A DNA stretch of 64,000 nucleotides from Telluribacter roseus (GTDB taxonomy: Bacteria > Bacteroidota > Bacteroidia > Cytophagales > Spirosomataceae). This document shows positions 53,416-62,782 of this stretch, in pieces. Position 1 is the stretch's first letter. Every line of letters begins with the position of its first letter. The translations under genes and the position numbers were made by a program. The notes beneath the pieces are model-generated. The model was given only the letters and a program-made list of their open reading frames with translations. It did not search any database and was not told the DNA's origin. Location: contig NZ_JAFEUV020000012.1 of assembly GCF_017355915.2 (NCBI RefSeq), forward strand, positions 90,214 through 154,213, read 5' to 3'.

Positions 53416-54534
53416 TTATACAGTAAGTCCCCGGGCGGACAGCTCATCGGCCGCCTTGTCAACTTCATCAACCGCTACCTGTTCTTTGAGCCATTCGGCC
53501 AGTTCGTTAAGTCCATCCCGGAAGTCCACCTCGGGTCGGAAGCCCAGGATCCGCCCGGCTTTTGATATATCAGCAAAGCAGTGACGGATATCACCGACGC
53601 GGTACTTGCCTGTGAGTTGAGGTGGTAGGTTGGGCTTGCGAAGGCATTCAGCCAACTTCTCGGCGATTTCCTTGATAGTGTAGTTATTGCCACTGCCCAC
53701 GTTAAATACTTCACCAGCAGCCTCGGGTACCTCCATGGCCAGACGACACGCCCGGGCTACATCCTTGACGTGCACAAAGTCGCGCTGCTGGTAGCCATCT
53801 TCGAATACCAGTGGCGATTTATCATTCAAATAGCGCGAAGCAAATATGGCCAGTACGCCTGTATAAGGATTGGAAAGAGCCTGACGAGTACCGTACACAT
53901 TGAAGAAGCGTAACGCTACCGTAGGAATATGATAGGCTTTGCCCGCAATCAGACACAGTTTTTCCTGATCGTATTTGGAAAGAGCATATACCGACGCCAG
54001 GTCGGGGGTTTTGGTTTCGGGAGTAGCCAGTGGCTGTAGCGTGTTGCCCTGTTCATCGTGAAGTTCCCAGTCGCCCGCTTTGAGCTGGGTCATGGTACGA
54101 GCCACGGATTGATAACATTGGCCGGAGGGGGAAGTATACAGCCCCTCTCCGTATATACTCATGCTGGAGGCCACTACCAGTTTCTCAACCGGACGCTCCA
54201 TCAGTACCTCCATCAGGACGGCCGTACCACGGTTATTGACATCGGTGTACTCATCGATCTCATACATACTCTGACCCACGCCAACGCGGGCTGCAAAGTG
54301 ATATACCACATCTACATTGTGCAGAGCGTCGGTAAGTGCACGTTTGTCACGAACATCGCCTTTTATCAGTTCTACTTCCGGGTGCAGGTAGTCAGGCCGT
54401 TGCTGGCCTATGCCATGTACTTGTGGAATCAGATTATCATATACTACTACATCGTAGCCTTTTGAGATTAATTCATCGCAGAGGTGGGATCCAATGAAAC
54501 CAGCTCCCCCCGTGATTAATACCTTTTTTTTCAT
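53416..54534 (-). CDS. NAD-dependent nucleotide-sugar epimerase/dehydratase, first gene of the cluster
   Basis: A 372-residue extended SDR enzyme with the NAD site ITGGAGFIGSH at about 6-16 and a YALSKYDQEK triad segment. The general outline is that of UDP-glucose 4-epimerase or UDP-glucuronate-type epimerases. It is the promoter-proximal gene of the nine-gene minus-strand unit, 35 bases ahead of the fusion gene. It likely supplies the nucleotide-sugar donor. Its 5' side is a 1.4 kb AT-rich non-coding stretch. Confidence 0.87.
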   Translation of the reverse strand: MKKKVLITGGAGFIGSHLCDELISKGYDVVVYDNLIPQVHGIGQQRPDYLHPEVELIKGDVRDKRALTDALHNVDVVYHFAARVGVGQSMYEIDEYTDVNNRGTAVLMEVLMERPVEKLVVASSMSIYGEGLYTSPSGQCYQSVARTMTQLKAGDWELHDEQGNTLQPLATPETKTPDLASVYALSKYDQEKLCLIAGKAYHIPTVALRFFNVYGTRQALSNPYTGVLAIFASRYLNDKSPLVFEDGYQQRDFVHVKDVARACRLAMEVPEAAGEVFNVGSGNNYTIKEIAEKLAECLRKPNLPPQLTGKYRVGDIRHCFADISKAGRILGFRPEVDFRDGLNELAEWLKEQVAVDEVDKAADELSARGLTV

Positions 54535-55956
54535 TCAATGCAGTTTTTAGTATGGATAAATGTGTACGTATATTGTTACGAATTATTAGCTCTCTAAGGT
54601 TGTCAAGAGTGGAAAACCTCTACTACACATTTCAATACCACACTTCCCATTTGCCTGACACCAGTCATCAATTGTGCGGGTTCTAAAACCTATTCACACA
54701 ATCTCGTTTTGATTTTTAATTAGTTATACCACTTTTTAAGTTGCTTAGAAAGTAGTTATAACTGATTAAATAGTTAAAAATCAATGTATTAGCATCAGAG
54801 ACAACAGCATCTTCATCTTCCCACCTAATCTAAAATATCATGCCAGTAGGTGTTTTTACTGTTGAAGTACCTATCTACAACCCATGGTTGATCTCCCTGC
54901 GATGGGTTTAATGAACCATACTTGCTTTACTGACAGGTGGTGCTGTAAAACTGCGTCAAGCGGAAAAGTCAATCAATATGATTGCTAGCCAAGGAAATAC
55001 GTAGCCGTCACCTTGATGAATAGAATCTTTGATTGCTGTTCTGATTGATCTAAAAAGTAAATAGACGATGACACTATAAGTCGTCACCATTCTCAGGTCA
55101 TTTACCTTTTTTATAAGAGTAGTTTGGTAGTACCACCAAACAATTTTTTTGAGGAGGATCTTCTACTTGTATAACAGCAGGAGACGTATAGTGTTTTATA
55201 CGTAGCTAAAAATTATAGCTTTTTTGGCTAAATAAAAAATCTACTGTCTGCATTTTTTAAATAGAAGGGTAGCCGAGCCCGTCTGTTTGGTAACTTGTAG
55301 TAAATTAATAGGGCTGATATACAGTGAAATGAGAGTCTTGTATAGTTTTATAAGCAGTATGAATGGGGTAGGCAGGAAGAAAAATAGTCAGGCAAAGATT
55401 GAACGAAGAGTCAGAAGAGTGAAGGATAACAACGTTAGATAAGTTACTGTTGTAAAACTATTTTTAGTACATAAATGCGACTTTTCAATGCCTGCTGAAC
55501 ATAGAATGAGCTCGTATATGCCATTAGGAGAGCGGTAATTTTTAAAGTATAAGTAGTCACTTCTATAATTGATATATAGGTCTGTATTTACACCTTGTAT
55601 AACATTTTTACTCATGTACTTACTGCCAGTTTTGATCACCTCTATTGATTTAAAAGAGCATTTGGACTCTGCAGATGTCTTAATGATACTCAATCGACAT
55701 TCCTATTTCTAAGAGCTCATTGTGTAACGACTAGAAAATAAGAAACAGGTACAGTTACATAAAGCAGCAAGGCGAGCGATCATTTCAACCTAGCGAAAAT
55801 GTCCTAAATGGTTGGTAGGGAGCCTGTTGTTAATTATACGGATTTGGTATATTTAAGATCCAAAAGTGACCTCTTGTTATACATTAGGAAAGTGCTTTGT
55901 AGCGTTTACATGGAGGTATGAGCGCACATTTTGCTAGTGTTTTTTGTTTATACATC
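54535..55956. other. Long AT-rich non-coding stretch
   Basis: About 1.4 kb between the divergent glycoside cluster and the MpaB-like gene. Base composition is far more AT-rich than the genes around it. Only weak frames occur; the longest (55388-55693, minus, TTG start) has no recognisable content. It must hold the cluster promoter. I see no tRNA, no insertion sequence ends and no clear terminator. Confidence 0.5.
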
Positions 55957-56721
55957 ATGAACTACTTTGTAAGAAAAGACTCCATTGTACGGGAGATATG
56001 GGGAAAAGGAGATACCATCCTTTTCATATTTGCCGGGGCTTCCGCTGAGTTTGCTCTGAATAAAGCCGTAGACTGGCTGTACTTTACAGGTAAGCTTCCG
56101 GCCGATCCCCTGGGTAGGTTATTTTCGACCGTTGCCTACGCCCGTCAGATCGTATTTTCTGAACTCGACGCGGCTAATAAGGCCATTGATCGCATTGCAG
56201 CTATTCATGCAGGAGTTGAAGCCAAGCGAGGGGCTACTATACCAGACTGGGCCTATAGGGATGTACTTTTTATGCTGATTGACTATTCGATCAGGTCCTA
56301 CGAGCTTTTGGAAAGAAAGCTGACGCAGGCCGAAAAAGAAGAAGTATTTGATGTATTTTTTCGTGTAGGTACCCGCATGGGTCTGGTTGGCCTGCCTATG
56401 ACATTTGCCGATTGGCTGGTGATGCGGGAGCAGCACCTCGAACAGAATATGGTAAACAGTCATTTTACCAAAGACCTTTACAAGCAGTATCGAAAGCACC
56501 TCGGACTGATCCGCTACAAACTATTGATGGAGGCGCAGGTGATGGTAGTACCCGCACGGGTAAATACTCTTCTAAGCTTAGGTAATCTGCCCCTGCTGGA
56601 CCCGGTACTTACGGTATATAAATGGAGCCGAAAGCTTAAGACGGACTGGATCCTGAAATCGTTGATACTGCCGGATCAATATAAAGCGGAGATCAAACAA
56701 CTGGATGTATACCGCGCCTGA
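55957..56721 (+). CDS. MpaB-type oxygenase (DUF2236)
   Basis: A 254-residue heme-oxygenase-like protein of the MpaB/Lcp-related DUF2236 family. Marks are SIVREIWGKGDTILFIFAG, a PADPLGRLFSTVAYAR segment with the conserved Asp-Pro-x-x-Arg, and VFDVFFRVGTRMGLVGLP. I start at the ATG at 55957; an ATG at 55918 adds thirteen residues and is preceded too closely by GGAGG. MpaB in fungi cleaves a farnesyl chain; bacterial members have unknown substrates. Single gene with a shared terminator. Confidence 0.82.
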   Translation: MNYFVRKDSIVREIWGKGDTILFIFAGASAEFALNKAVDWLYFTGKLPADPLGRLFSTVAYARQIVFSELDAANKAIDRIAAIHAGVEAKRGATIPDWAYRDVLFMLIDYSIRSYELLERKLTQAEKEEVFDVFFRVGTRMGLVGLPMTFADWLVMREQHLEQNMVNSHFTKDLYKQYRKHLGLIRYKLLMEAQVMVVPARVNTLLSLGNLPLLDPVLTVYKWSRKLKTDWILKSLILPDQYKAEIKQLDVYRA

Positions 56722-56754
56722 TAAGCCTACTAAATATAGGTACTGATAAAAATA

Positions 56755-56795
56755 AAAAGCAGCTCCGCTTATACAGGTGGAGCTGCTTTTATTTT
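56755..56795. terminator. Bidirectional terminator
   Basis: AAAAGCAGCTCC (56755-56766) pairs perfectly with GGAGCTGCTTTT (56779-56790), between the convergent MpaB-like and hypothetical genes. Confidence 0.85.
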
Positions 56796-56847
56796 ATGCT
56801 GTCCTTTCAAAGTATTGCCAGATTAGTAGCAATCAATGATCTTGTTT

Positions 56848-57324
56848 TTAAGCTTGAGATTCCTGCGCGTTTTTTGGCTTACGACCACGTGGCTTACCGG
56901 TATACTCTGGCTTGGGCCCTTCCTGCTCCAATTGAAGCTCATAACCAGTTAAACCTTCATAATCAAATGGTTTGACGGTGAAGTTGTACTTGTTATTGCT
57001 GTAATCAACACCATTCTTTTGTAAAATAAAGGCCAGAGGAATGTTGTAGTTCTTAGTGCTTTTCGTCAATTCAAAAGCTTCGGCCTGATCGTCGGTAGAA
57101 GGTACCAGGAAGAGTGATTTGATTTTTCTTTTGCCTTCCTGGGCTCCAATCATAAAACGGGTTTCCTCGGGATTAAAGTCAAGCTGCTCTACTGTTTTAT
57201 TCGGGAATACAAGCTTACCAGTTCCTGAAATATACCCCGTTAGTTCCGGTGCCTTTGAAGTGCTTTTCTGTTTTTCCTCGCTATTATCCACGGGTGAGAA
57301 AAAACGAATGGATTTTGCTTTCAT
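56848..57324 (-). CDS. Hypothetical protein with an AT-hook-like C-terminus
   Basis: A 158-residue soluble protein. The first part is charged (SEEKQKSTSKAPE), the middle is a beta-rich domain (TGYISGTGKLVFPNKTVEQL; KIKSLFLVPSTD), and the C-terminus reads TGKPRGRKPKNAQ. PRGRKPK is close to the AT-hook core (RGRP flanked by Lys/Pro), which binds AT-rich minor grooves. It lies between two long AT-rich non-coding stretches. Single gene on the minus strand. I do not recognise the main domain; DNA binding is inference. Confidence 0.72.
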   Translation of the reverse strand: MKAKSIRFFSPVDNSEEKQKSTSKAPELTGYISGTGKLVFPNKTVEQLDFNPEETRFMIGAQEGKRKIKSLFLVPSTDDQAEAFELTKSTKNYNIPLAFILQKNGVDYSNNKYNFTVKPFDYEGLTGYELQLEQEGPKPEYTGKPRGRKPKNAQESQA

Positions 57325-58121
57325 AGAATGAAGTTATAATGAGTCTTTGCAAACTTACAAAAGTTTTTTGTGATGAAACTAATAAAGCAGGAATTAAGGG
57401 AAAAACAAAGCCTAGCCAATAATGTTGCGAAAAATCTTTATTTAAATCTATAATCTGTTTTACCTATATGTGCTTCGGCCGTTTTCAAATCACTAAAAAG
57501 TGGTTTGCTGATTCCTTAACTGTCAGTTATATACTCGGGAATTAGCTAAGGAGAAACGATAGTAGTAACAGCAGTAGTATAAATGCCTCATTACAATACC
57601 AGGCTATATGAATAGAGTACTACTAATCAATACTACAAAACATCATTTTTAGACTACCGGTGGCCTTACGATAAAGCCAGACCAAGTGCTTACTGTCTAA
57701 TATTGATTACTAATGAGTCTGCTGATTGTCAATTTCTACTTATTTATCTGATGTTAGAGCTAGGAATAAAATTGAAGACACTGAATATTATTAACCTTTT
57801 CTAATAATTGGAGTAATAACTATTTTAATAGTTACTGATTGATATAGGAAGATTTGGAACACGTTAAAAAGCCAGGTGCCGGATCTATCATGTTGATACT
57901 AATGGCACTCCGCATCCATATCAATCATTCCATGTCGAAAGCTGGCTGTGGTATAGGTCTCATACATAGAGCTGGTCCGGCACAAAGGTGCTGGATAAAG
58001 AAGTAGGTATTCATCATGTATATGATAGTTTAAAAATGAAGAGATGTATACCGGCTGGTACACATCTCTTCATTAGTACTGAATTAGATAAAATGATTAC
58101 CTCATTCTCATTCTATATATC
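57325..58121. other. AT-rich non-coding stretch
   Basis: About 800 bases between the hypothetical gene and the end of treZ. Apart from the treZ terminator at its right end I see no credible gene, RNA or repeat. The part around 57850-58000 is less AT-rich and might be an old gene remnant, but no protein-like frame was found. Confidence 0.45.
58032..58074 (-). terminator. Intrinsic terminator of treZ
   Basis: AATGAAGAGATGT (58035-58047) pairs perfectly with ACATCTCTTCATT (58062-58074). On the minus strand the hairpin is followed by TTTAAAC-type A/T sequence. Confidence 0.8.
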
Positions 58122-59969
58122 TTATTTGTTTGAGTAAACGCAGACGCTGCAGGGAGCAATCTGGATTTCCTGGTTGGCATCTACCCGTTGCGGGGCCGCT
58201 TCACCAGTCACCTCCGGCTTTTCCAGCCATTCCTCTTCTTTTGAATCAATGACTTTAAACCACTGATTGCTCTGATCAGTTGGAGTAAAGGCAAGGGGTT
58301 CGTCGGAGAAGTTAAAAATACAGAGCAGGTAGGTGAGCTGGTCTTCGCTGCGCCTTTGCAGTACCAGCCCCTGCTGACCCAGTACCTGAACGTACAGGTC
58401 GTTCTTGCTGGGATTATGTAGTACCGGATTGGTTTTCCTGAGCTCTATCAGACGGCGATGCCACTCCAGCATGATGCTGTGCTTACCACTCTGCCGCTTA
58501 TGCCATTGTAGCTTGGAGCGGTTGAAGGTATCCTCGTCCTGCGGATCGGGTGGTTCAACATCCCATTGAAACCCCTCAAATTCTTTTTTACGCCCCTCCT
58601 GTACGGCTTTGATCAGATCCTGGTCGGAGTGGCTGACAAAATAAAAGAACGGACTTTGATCAGCGTATTCTTCTCCCATGAATAACATGGGCAGGTAGGG
58701 GGACAGCAGGATAGCTGCTGCCGCCAGTTTGGTACGTTCAAAATCCACCAGCATGCACAGGCGCTCCCCCTGTACCCGGTTACCTACCTGATCGTGATTT
58801 TGGTTAAATACCACAAATTTTTCTCCGGATACTCCGGCTGAGGATACTCCGTGCTTGCGCTTCCGGAAATTGACGTAATCGCCACTGTGTACAAATCCTT
58901 CCGAGAAAGCTTTGGCCAGTTGCTGCATACTGCCGAAGTCTTCGTAGCGGTTCTTGCCCTCTTTATCCAGCATCACATAGAGAGCATGATGGAAATCGTC
59001 CAGCCACTGGCCATCAAAACCAAAGCCACCTACATCCGGTACTTTCACAACTTTAGGGCTGTTGAGGTCACTTTCGGCGATCATGTACAGAGGACGCCCG
59101 AGTTTCTGCTCCAGCTGCCGTACTTTGCCGTAGGTATACTCCCAGAAATGGACCGCTCCAGTATCATACACCGCATGAATGGCATCCAGGCGCAGGCCAT
59201 CGAAATGGTACTTTTCAAACCAGTGCAGTACATTATTCGCAAAGTAATCACGCACACCATCGGACCACTCCCCGTCAAAGTTGAGGGCATCGCCCCAGGG
59301 GGTATGGTACTTGTCGGTAAAGTAGGGGCCAAACTGACCAAAGTAGTTTCCTTCGGGTCCCAGGTGATTATACACTACATCCAGAAACACCGCAATACCC
59401 TTAGCATGGCAGGCATCTACCAGCTTTTTTAGTCCGTCCGGGCCCCCGTAGGAGTTCTGTACTGCGTAGGGATATACCCCATCGTAGCCCCAGTTGCGAC
59501 CTCCGGGAAATTGTGACACGGGCATCAGCTCAATGGCATTGACACCAAGATGTACCAGATCGTCCAGATAGGGGATCATTGACTCAAAGGTACCTTCCGG
59601 GGTAAATGTCCCTACGTGAAGTTCGTAAAGGATCAGGTCTTTCAGCGGAATACCCCGCCAGCCCTGATCCTGCCAGGAGTAGGCAGAATGATCAACTACT
59701 TCCGAAGGGCCGTGTACTCCTTCGGGCTGGTAGTGAGAAGCCGGGTCGGGAAAATCTTTTTCATCGTCGGGACGGTAGAAATACCGGGTACCCGGAGCTG
59801 CATTGGTAACTTCAAGCTGAAAGTAGCCGTAGTCGAGGGGCTTCATCTCTAACAGCTGCTCCTGAGGATAGATCAAGTGAAGCAGCATTTTTTCTTTCTG
59901 GGGCGCCCATACCGTGAAAGTACATGTGTTTGCAGTACATTTCACCCCGGGTAGTTTAGCGTGTAACAT
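58122..59969 (-). CDS. treZ: Malto-oligosyltrehalose trehalohydrolase
   Basis: A 615-residue GH13 enzyme that releases trehalose from maltooligosyl-trehalose. An N-terminal CBM48-type domain (CTFTVWAPQKEKMLLHL) precedes the barrel. Catalytic residues are visible: nucleophile Asp262 in GLRLDAIHA and acid/base Glu299 in MIAESDLN, with VVYNHLGPEGNY typical for TreZ. The partner TreY (maltooligosyl-trehalose synthase) is not in this window. Together with the GH13 gene at the right edge it points to trehalose/alpha-glucan metabolism, often tied to osmotic or desiccation stress. Confidence 0.92.
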   Translation of the reverse strand: MLHAKLPGVKCTANTCTFTVWAPQKEKMLLHLIYPQEQLLEMKPLDYGYFQLEVTNAAPGTRYFYRPDDEKDFPDPASHYQPEGVHGPSEVVDHSAYSWQDQGWRGIPLKDLILYELHVGTFTPEGTFESMIPYLDDLVHLGVNAIELMPVSQFPGGRNWGYDGVYPYAVQNSYGGPDGLKKLVDACHAKGIAVFLDVVYNHLGPEGNYFGQFGPYFTDKYHTPWGDALNFDGEWSDGVRDYFANNVLHWFEKYHFDGLRLDAIHAVYDTGAVHFWEYTYGKVRQLEQKLGRPLYMIAESDLNSPKVVKVPDVGGFGFDGQWLDDFHHALYVMLDKEGKNRYEDFGSMQQLAKAFSEGFVHSGDYVNFRKRKHGVSSAGVSGEKFVVFNQNHDQVGNRVQGERLCMLVDFERTKLAAAAILLSPYLPMLFMGEEYADQSPFFYFVSHSDQDLIKAVQEGRKKEFEGFQWDVEPPDPQDEDTFNRSKLQWHKRQSGKHSIMLEWHRRLIELRKTNPVLHNPSKNDLYVQVLGQQGLVLQRRSEDQLTYLLCIFNFSDEPLAFTPTDQSNQWFKVIDSKEEEWLEKPEVTGEAAPQRVDANQEIQIAPCSVCVYSNK

Positions 59970-60165
59970 TTGGGGGTAGCATTATCCGATATAATAGTTT
60001 TAAAGTGACAGTACAGAGTTTATAAAAAGTATGCCCCGCAGGGCCTGAGTACCTAATTACAGCTGGCTATTTAGTAAACGGTCTTCCGCAAGGTGTTGTA
60101 TCCAGTGCATATGGCCCGATCTACTATGGGTAGTAGCTCAGTCTGCGTCTGATGCACACATAGGT

Positions 60166-61395
60166 CTATGTAAACTTATTTGTAGCCCAATTTTTTATCT
60201 TGTCAAAGAAAGTAGGGCTATCGCTATCGGATGTATCTTCTTCTCCAAACAGGTAACCCAGCGGTTGTAAGACAGGTATATGATCAAAAATAACCTTGGC
60301 AATACCGAGCGCAGGAATGGCTATAAGCATACCAACTACTCCCCATAGCGCGTTGCCCAATACCACCACAATGATGGTAAAAATGGGATTGATATTTACC
60401 TTATCTCCGATGATAAAGGGCTCCAGCAGGTAGGTTTCCAGAAATTGGGCGATACCAAACGTAAGCGTAACTCCTATGGCCTGACTGGCATTGCCGCCCG
60501 AAAAGAGTGCCATGGCTATAGCCAGACCGTAACCAATGATGTTGCCGATGTAGGGGATCAGCGTAAGCACCGCCGCCAGGATTGAGATCAGGATAGCCTG
60601 CTGCACCCCCGAGATCAGCAGACCAATGGAATAGGCAATGGAAAGTATAACGACCAGGATCAAACGGCCAAACAGGTAGTTCTGTGAAACTTTGGTGGCA
60701 CTGCTGATGACATCTCGGGTACTGTTCTGACGGCCTTCCGGGACCATTTTAATAATGGATTTTTTAAACTTCTCCCGGTAGAGCAGAAAGAAGAATATAT
60801 AAACAACAGTTAGTAAAGAAGTACTGACTAATTCGATAAATTTCATTAAAAAGCTGCCCGCCGTCGACATCATAGAGCCCCCTCCGGACTGCTGTGACTG
60901 CGAACCCGACTGCCCCTGACTCTGTCCCTGTTGCGACTCGCCGCCCGATGACTGCGCTTCCTGGCCACCCCCACTACTGCTACTACTTGAAGAGGAGCCA
61001 CTTTTAAGGCTACTCGGTAGTTTCTGCTTCTGCTCGCTTACCGAAATCCCGGTTTTCTCGGCTATGAAATTTTGCAGGTCATTCACCTTGGGCTCGAGCT
61101 TCTGTTTCATTTTGGGCCAGTCTTCCGAGAAGCTTTTTACCTGAAAGGCCAGTATACCCGCCAGTACTCCGAAAAAGAACAAGATGCTAAGTACTGCCAT
61201 GAACGAGGACCAGCCTCGCTTCATGCCTTTGTGCTCAAACCAGTTGGCCACCGGGAGTACTACCATAGCCAGTACGGCCGCTACCGCCAGGGGCGCCAGG
61301 AAAGCTTTGGCTTTGACGAGTCCCCAGAAGAAAAAGAAGAGGGCCAGTACCAGTAAGGTAAAGTAGGCGAGTATCGTAAAGGCTTTGCTTTTCAT
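60166..61395 (-). CDS. AI-2E family transporter with a Ser/Gln/Gly-rich insert
   Basis: A 409-residue polytopic protein of the AI-2E/PerM permease family with the usual four N-terminal and four C-terminal helices and the PYIGNIIGYGLAIAMAL segment. Residues about 128-176 form a low-complexity Ser/Gln/Gly-rich insert in the extramembrane loop, absent from the tandem paralogue. Family members are proposed exporters or ion antiporters; a quorum-sensing role is not implied. It lies 58 bases downstream of its paralogue on the same strand. Confidence 0.85.
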   Translation of the reverse strand: MKSKAFTILAYFTLLVLALFFFFWGLVKAKAFLAPLAVAAVLAMVVLPVANWFEHKGMKRGWSSFMAVLSILFFFGVLAGILAFQVKSFSEDWPKMKQKLEPKVNDLQNFIAEKTGISVSEQKQKLPSSLKSGSSSSSSSSGGGQEAQSSGGESQQGQSQGQSGSQSQQSGGGSMMSTAGSFLMKFIELVSTSLLTVVYIFFFLLYREKFKKSIIKMVPEGRQNSTRDVISSATKVSQNYLFGRLILVVILSIAYSIGLLISGVQQAILISILAAVLTLIPYIGNIIGYGLAIAMALFSGGNASQAIGVTLTFGIAQFLETYLLEPFIIGDKVNINPIFTIIVVVLGNALWGVVGMLIAIPALGIAKVIFDHIPVLQPLGYLFGEEDTSDSDSPTFFDKIKNWATNKFT

Positions 61396-61453
61396 GGTGG
61401 AGTAAGTAATAAGTGTACAGTGATCTGGAACTGTCTGATACTGAAATTACTTT

Positions 61454-62557
61454 CTATTCTTCTTTTTTGTTTGTCAGGCCTTTGAAATAGTTTTTGATCT
61501 TACCGATCCAGACGGATTCGGATATATCGTCCTGCATGAGAAAACCGTAGGGACTGAGGGTAGGAATATGGTCGCAAATAGCCCGGATTACCGCAAACAG
61601 CGGGATAAAGAGGATCATACCCGCCACTCCCCAGATCAGCTGACCGGTCACGATGGCTATGATGATCATCAGCGGACTCAGGTTCATATTGGCCCCCATC
61701 ACGAAAGGCTCGATGAGGTTGTTATCAATAACCTGAGCCAGTACCAGTATCATGATGGTAGGTATCACCAGGTCGGTAGAGCCACTGAGCAGCGCCATGG
61801 ATATGGGGAAGAAGCTGCCGACAAAAGGACCGACGTAGGGGACTATGCTGGGAAGTACGGCCAGCAGACTCATCAGGATGGCATTCTGAAGCCCTACTAC
61901 TGAGAAGCCTATTCCGTAAAACACCACCAGGAACAGCATCGAAATCAGACGACCTCCCAGGTACTTGGATGATACCTGTGTGATCTCCCGGATGGTGTCT
62001 TTGGCCTCGGGCTTGCTTTCCCGTGAGGTAATCTTCAGGAAGAACCGCTTGTACTTATCCCGCTGCCAGATCATAAACAGCATGTAGATCAACACCAGCA
62101 CGATAGAGCTTATCATGCCCAATATACCATTCAGGAAGCCTTTGACGAGGTTGTTGGATGACTGGGAGAATTTCTTGGCCTGCTCATCTACAAACTGTAT
62201 CTGCTTGCTGGGCGGTATACCAAACTCCTGATTGATCCAGCGTTGTATCTGTCTGATCACCTGCTGTAGCCGGGGTTGCATATCGTCCATGTCCTGGGAT
62301 ATTCGGGTTATTTCGGCAGTGATCACCCACATAAAGCCCGTGATGATCAGGACCAGTATCAGCAGACAGGTAATGGTGGCCAGTAGCCGACTCAGGCCCC
62401 AGTCTTCGAGCTTGCGGCTCACCGGCAGGAACAGCATGGACAGGATAATGCTGAAACATAATGGTACCAGAAACGGACGACCTATATACAAAAAAGCAAT
62501 AAACAGTAGAAGGAAAAGTAACGCGGCCGTTGCACGATAAATGGAAACGCCTTTCAT
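61454..62557 (-). CDS. AI-2E family transporter
   Basis: A 367-residue AI-2E/PerM-family permease. Helices at the N-terminus (LLFIAFLYIGRPFLVPLCF in parts), a soluble loop around residues 85-150, and the C-terminal PYVGPFVGSFFPISMALL segment match the family. The ATG at 62557 is used; a TTG at 62572 is less likely. It is the upstream member of a tandem pair. Substrate unknown. Confidence 0.85.
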   Translation of the reverse strand: MKGVSIYRATAALLFLLLFIAFLYIGRPFLVPLCFSIILSMLFLPVSRKLEDWGLSRLLATITCLLILVLIITGFMWVITAEITRISQDMDDMQPRLQQVIRQIQRWINQEFGIPPSKQIQFVDEQAKKFSQSSNNLVKGFLNGILGMISSIVLVLIYMLFMIWQRDKYKRFFLKITSRESKPEAKDTIREITQVSSKYLGGRLISMLFLVVFYGIGFSVVGLQNAILMSLLAVLPSIVPYVGPFVGSFFPISMALLSGSTDLVIPTIMILVLAQVIDNNLIEPFVMGANMNLSPLMIIIAIVTGQLIWGVAGMILFIPLFAVIRAICDHIPTLSPYGFLMQDDISESVWIGKIKNYFKGLTNKKEE

Positions 62558-62710
62558 AAAAGTTGGGGACAAGAGGTTGAAATTTCTCTAAGCTATCAGG
62601 TACTCATCTCCCCGCACTCGTATTCACATTATGGTACCAAGCTGTTAGTAGAGTTGAATAAAATCGTACCACGTGCTTCTCATTTTGTTTACCTTCCTAG
62701 TGTTTGGGCA

Positions 62711-62760
62711 AAAAAAAGACAGGCAGTACCCGGAGGCCGAGCCTCCGGGTACTGCCTGTA
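62711..62760 (-). terminator. Very strong terminator of the GH13 gene
   Basis: ACAGGCAGTACCCGGAGGC (62719-62737) pairs perfectly with GCCTCCGGGTACTGCCTGT (62741-62759). On the minus strand seven T residues follow the stem (plus-strand A-run 62711-62717). Confidence 0.92.
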
Positions 62761-62782
62761 TTGGGCAGAATGGTGCCATTAT

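Noticed and set aside
55388-55693. 101-codon minus-strand frame in the AT-rich stretch
   Set aside because: TTG start, no recognisable domain, composition like the surrounding non-coding DNA; kept only as part of the region note.
60121-60136. CTACTA/TAGTAG hairpin before the AI-2E gene end
   Set aside because: Only six base pairs, no T-run, and not placed at an operon end with certainty; too weak to call.
60166-62557. Quorum-sensing role for the AI-2E pair
   Set aside because: The family name is historical; no luxS, receptor or regulator is nearby.
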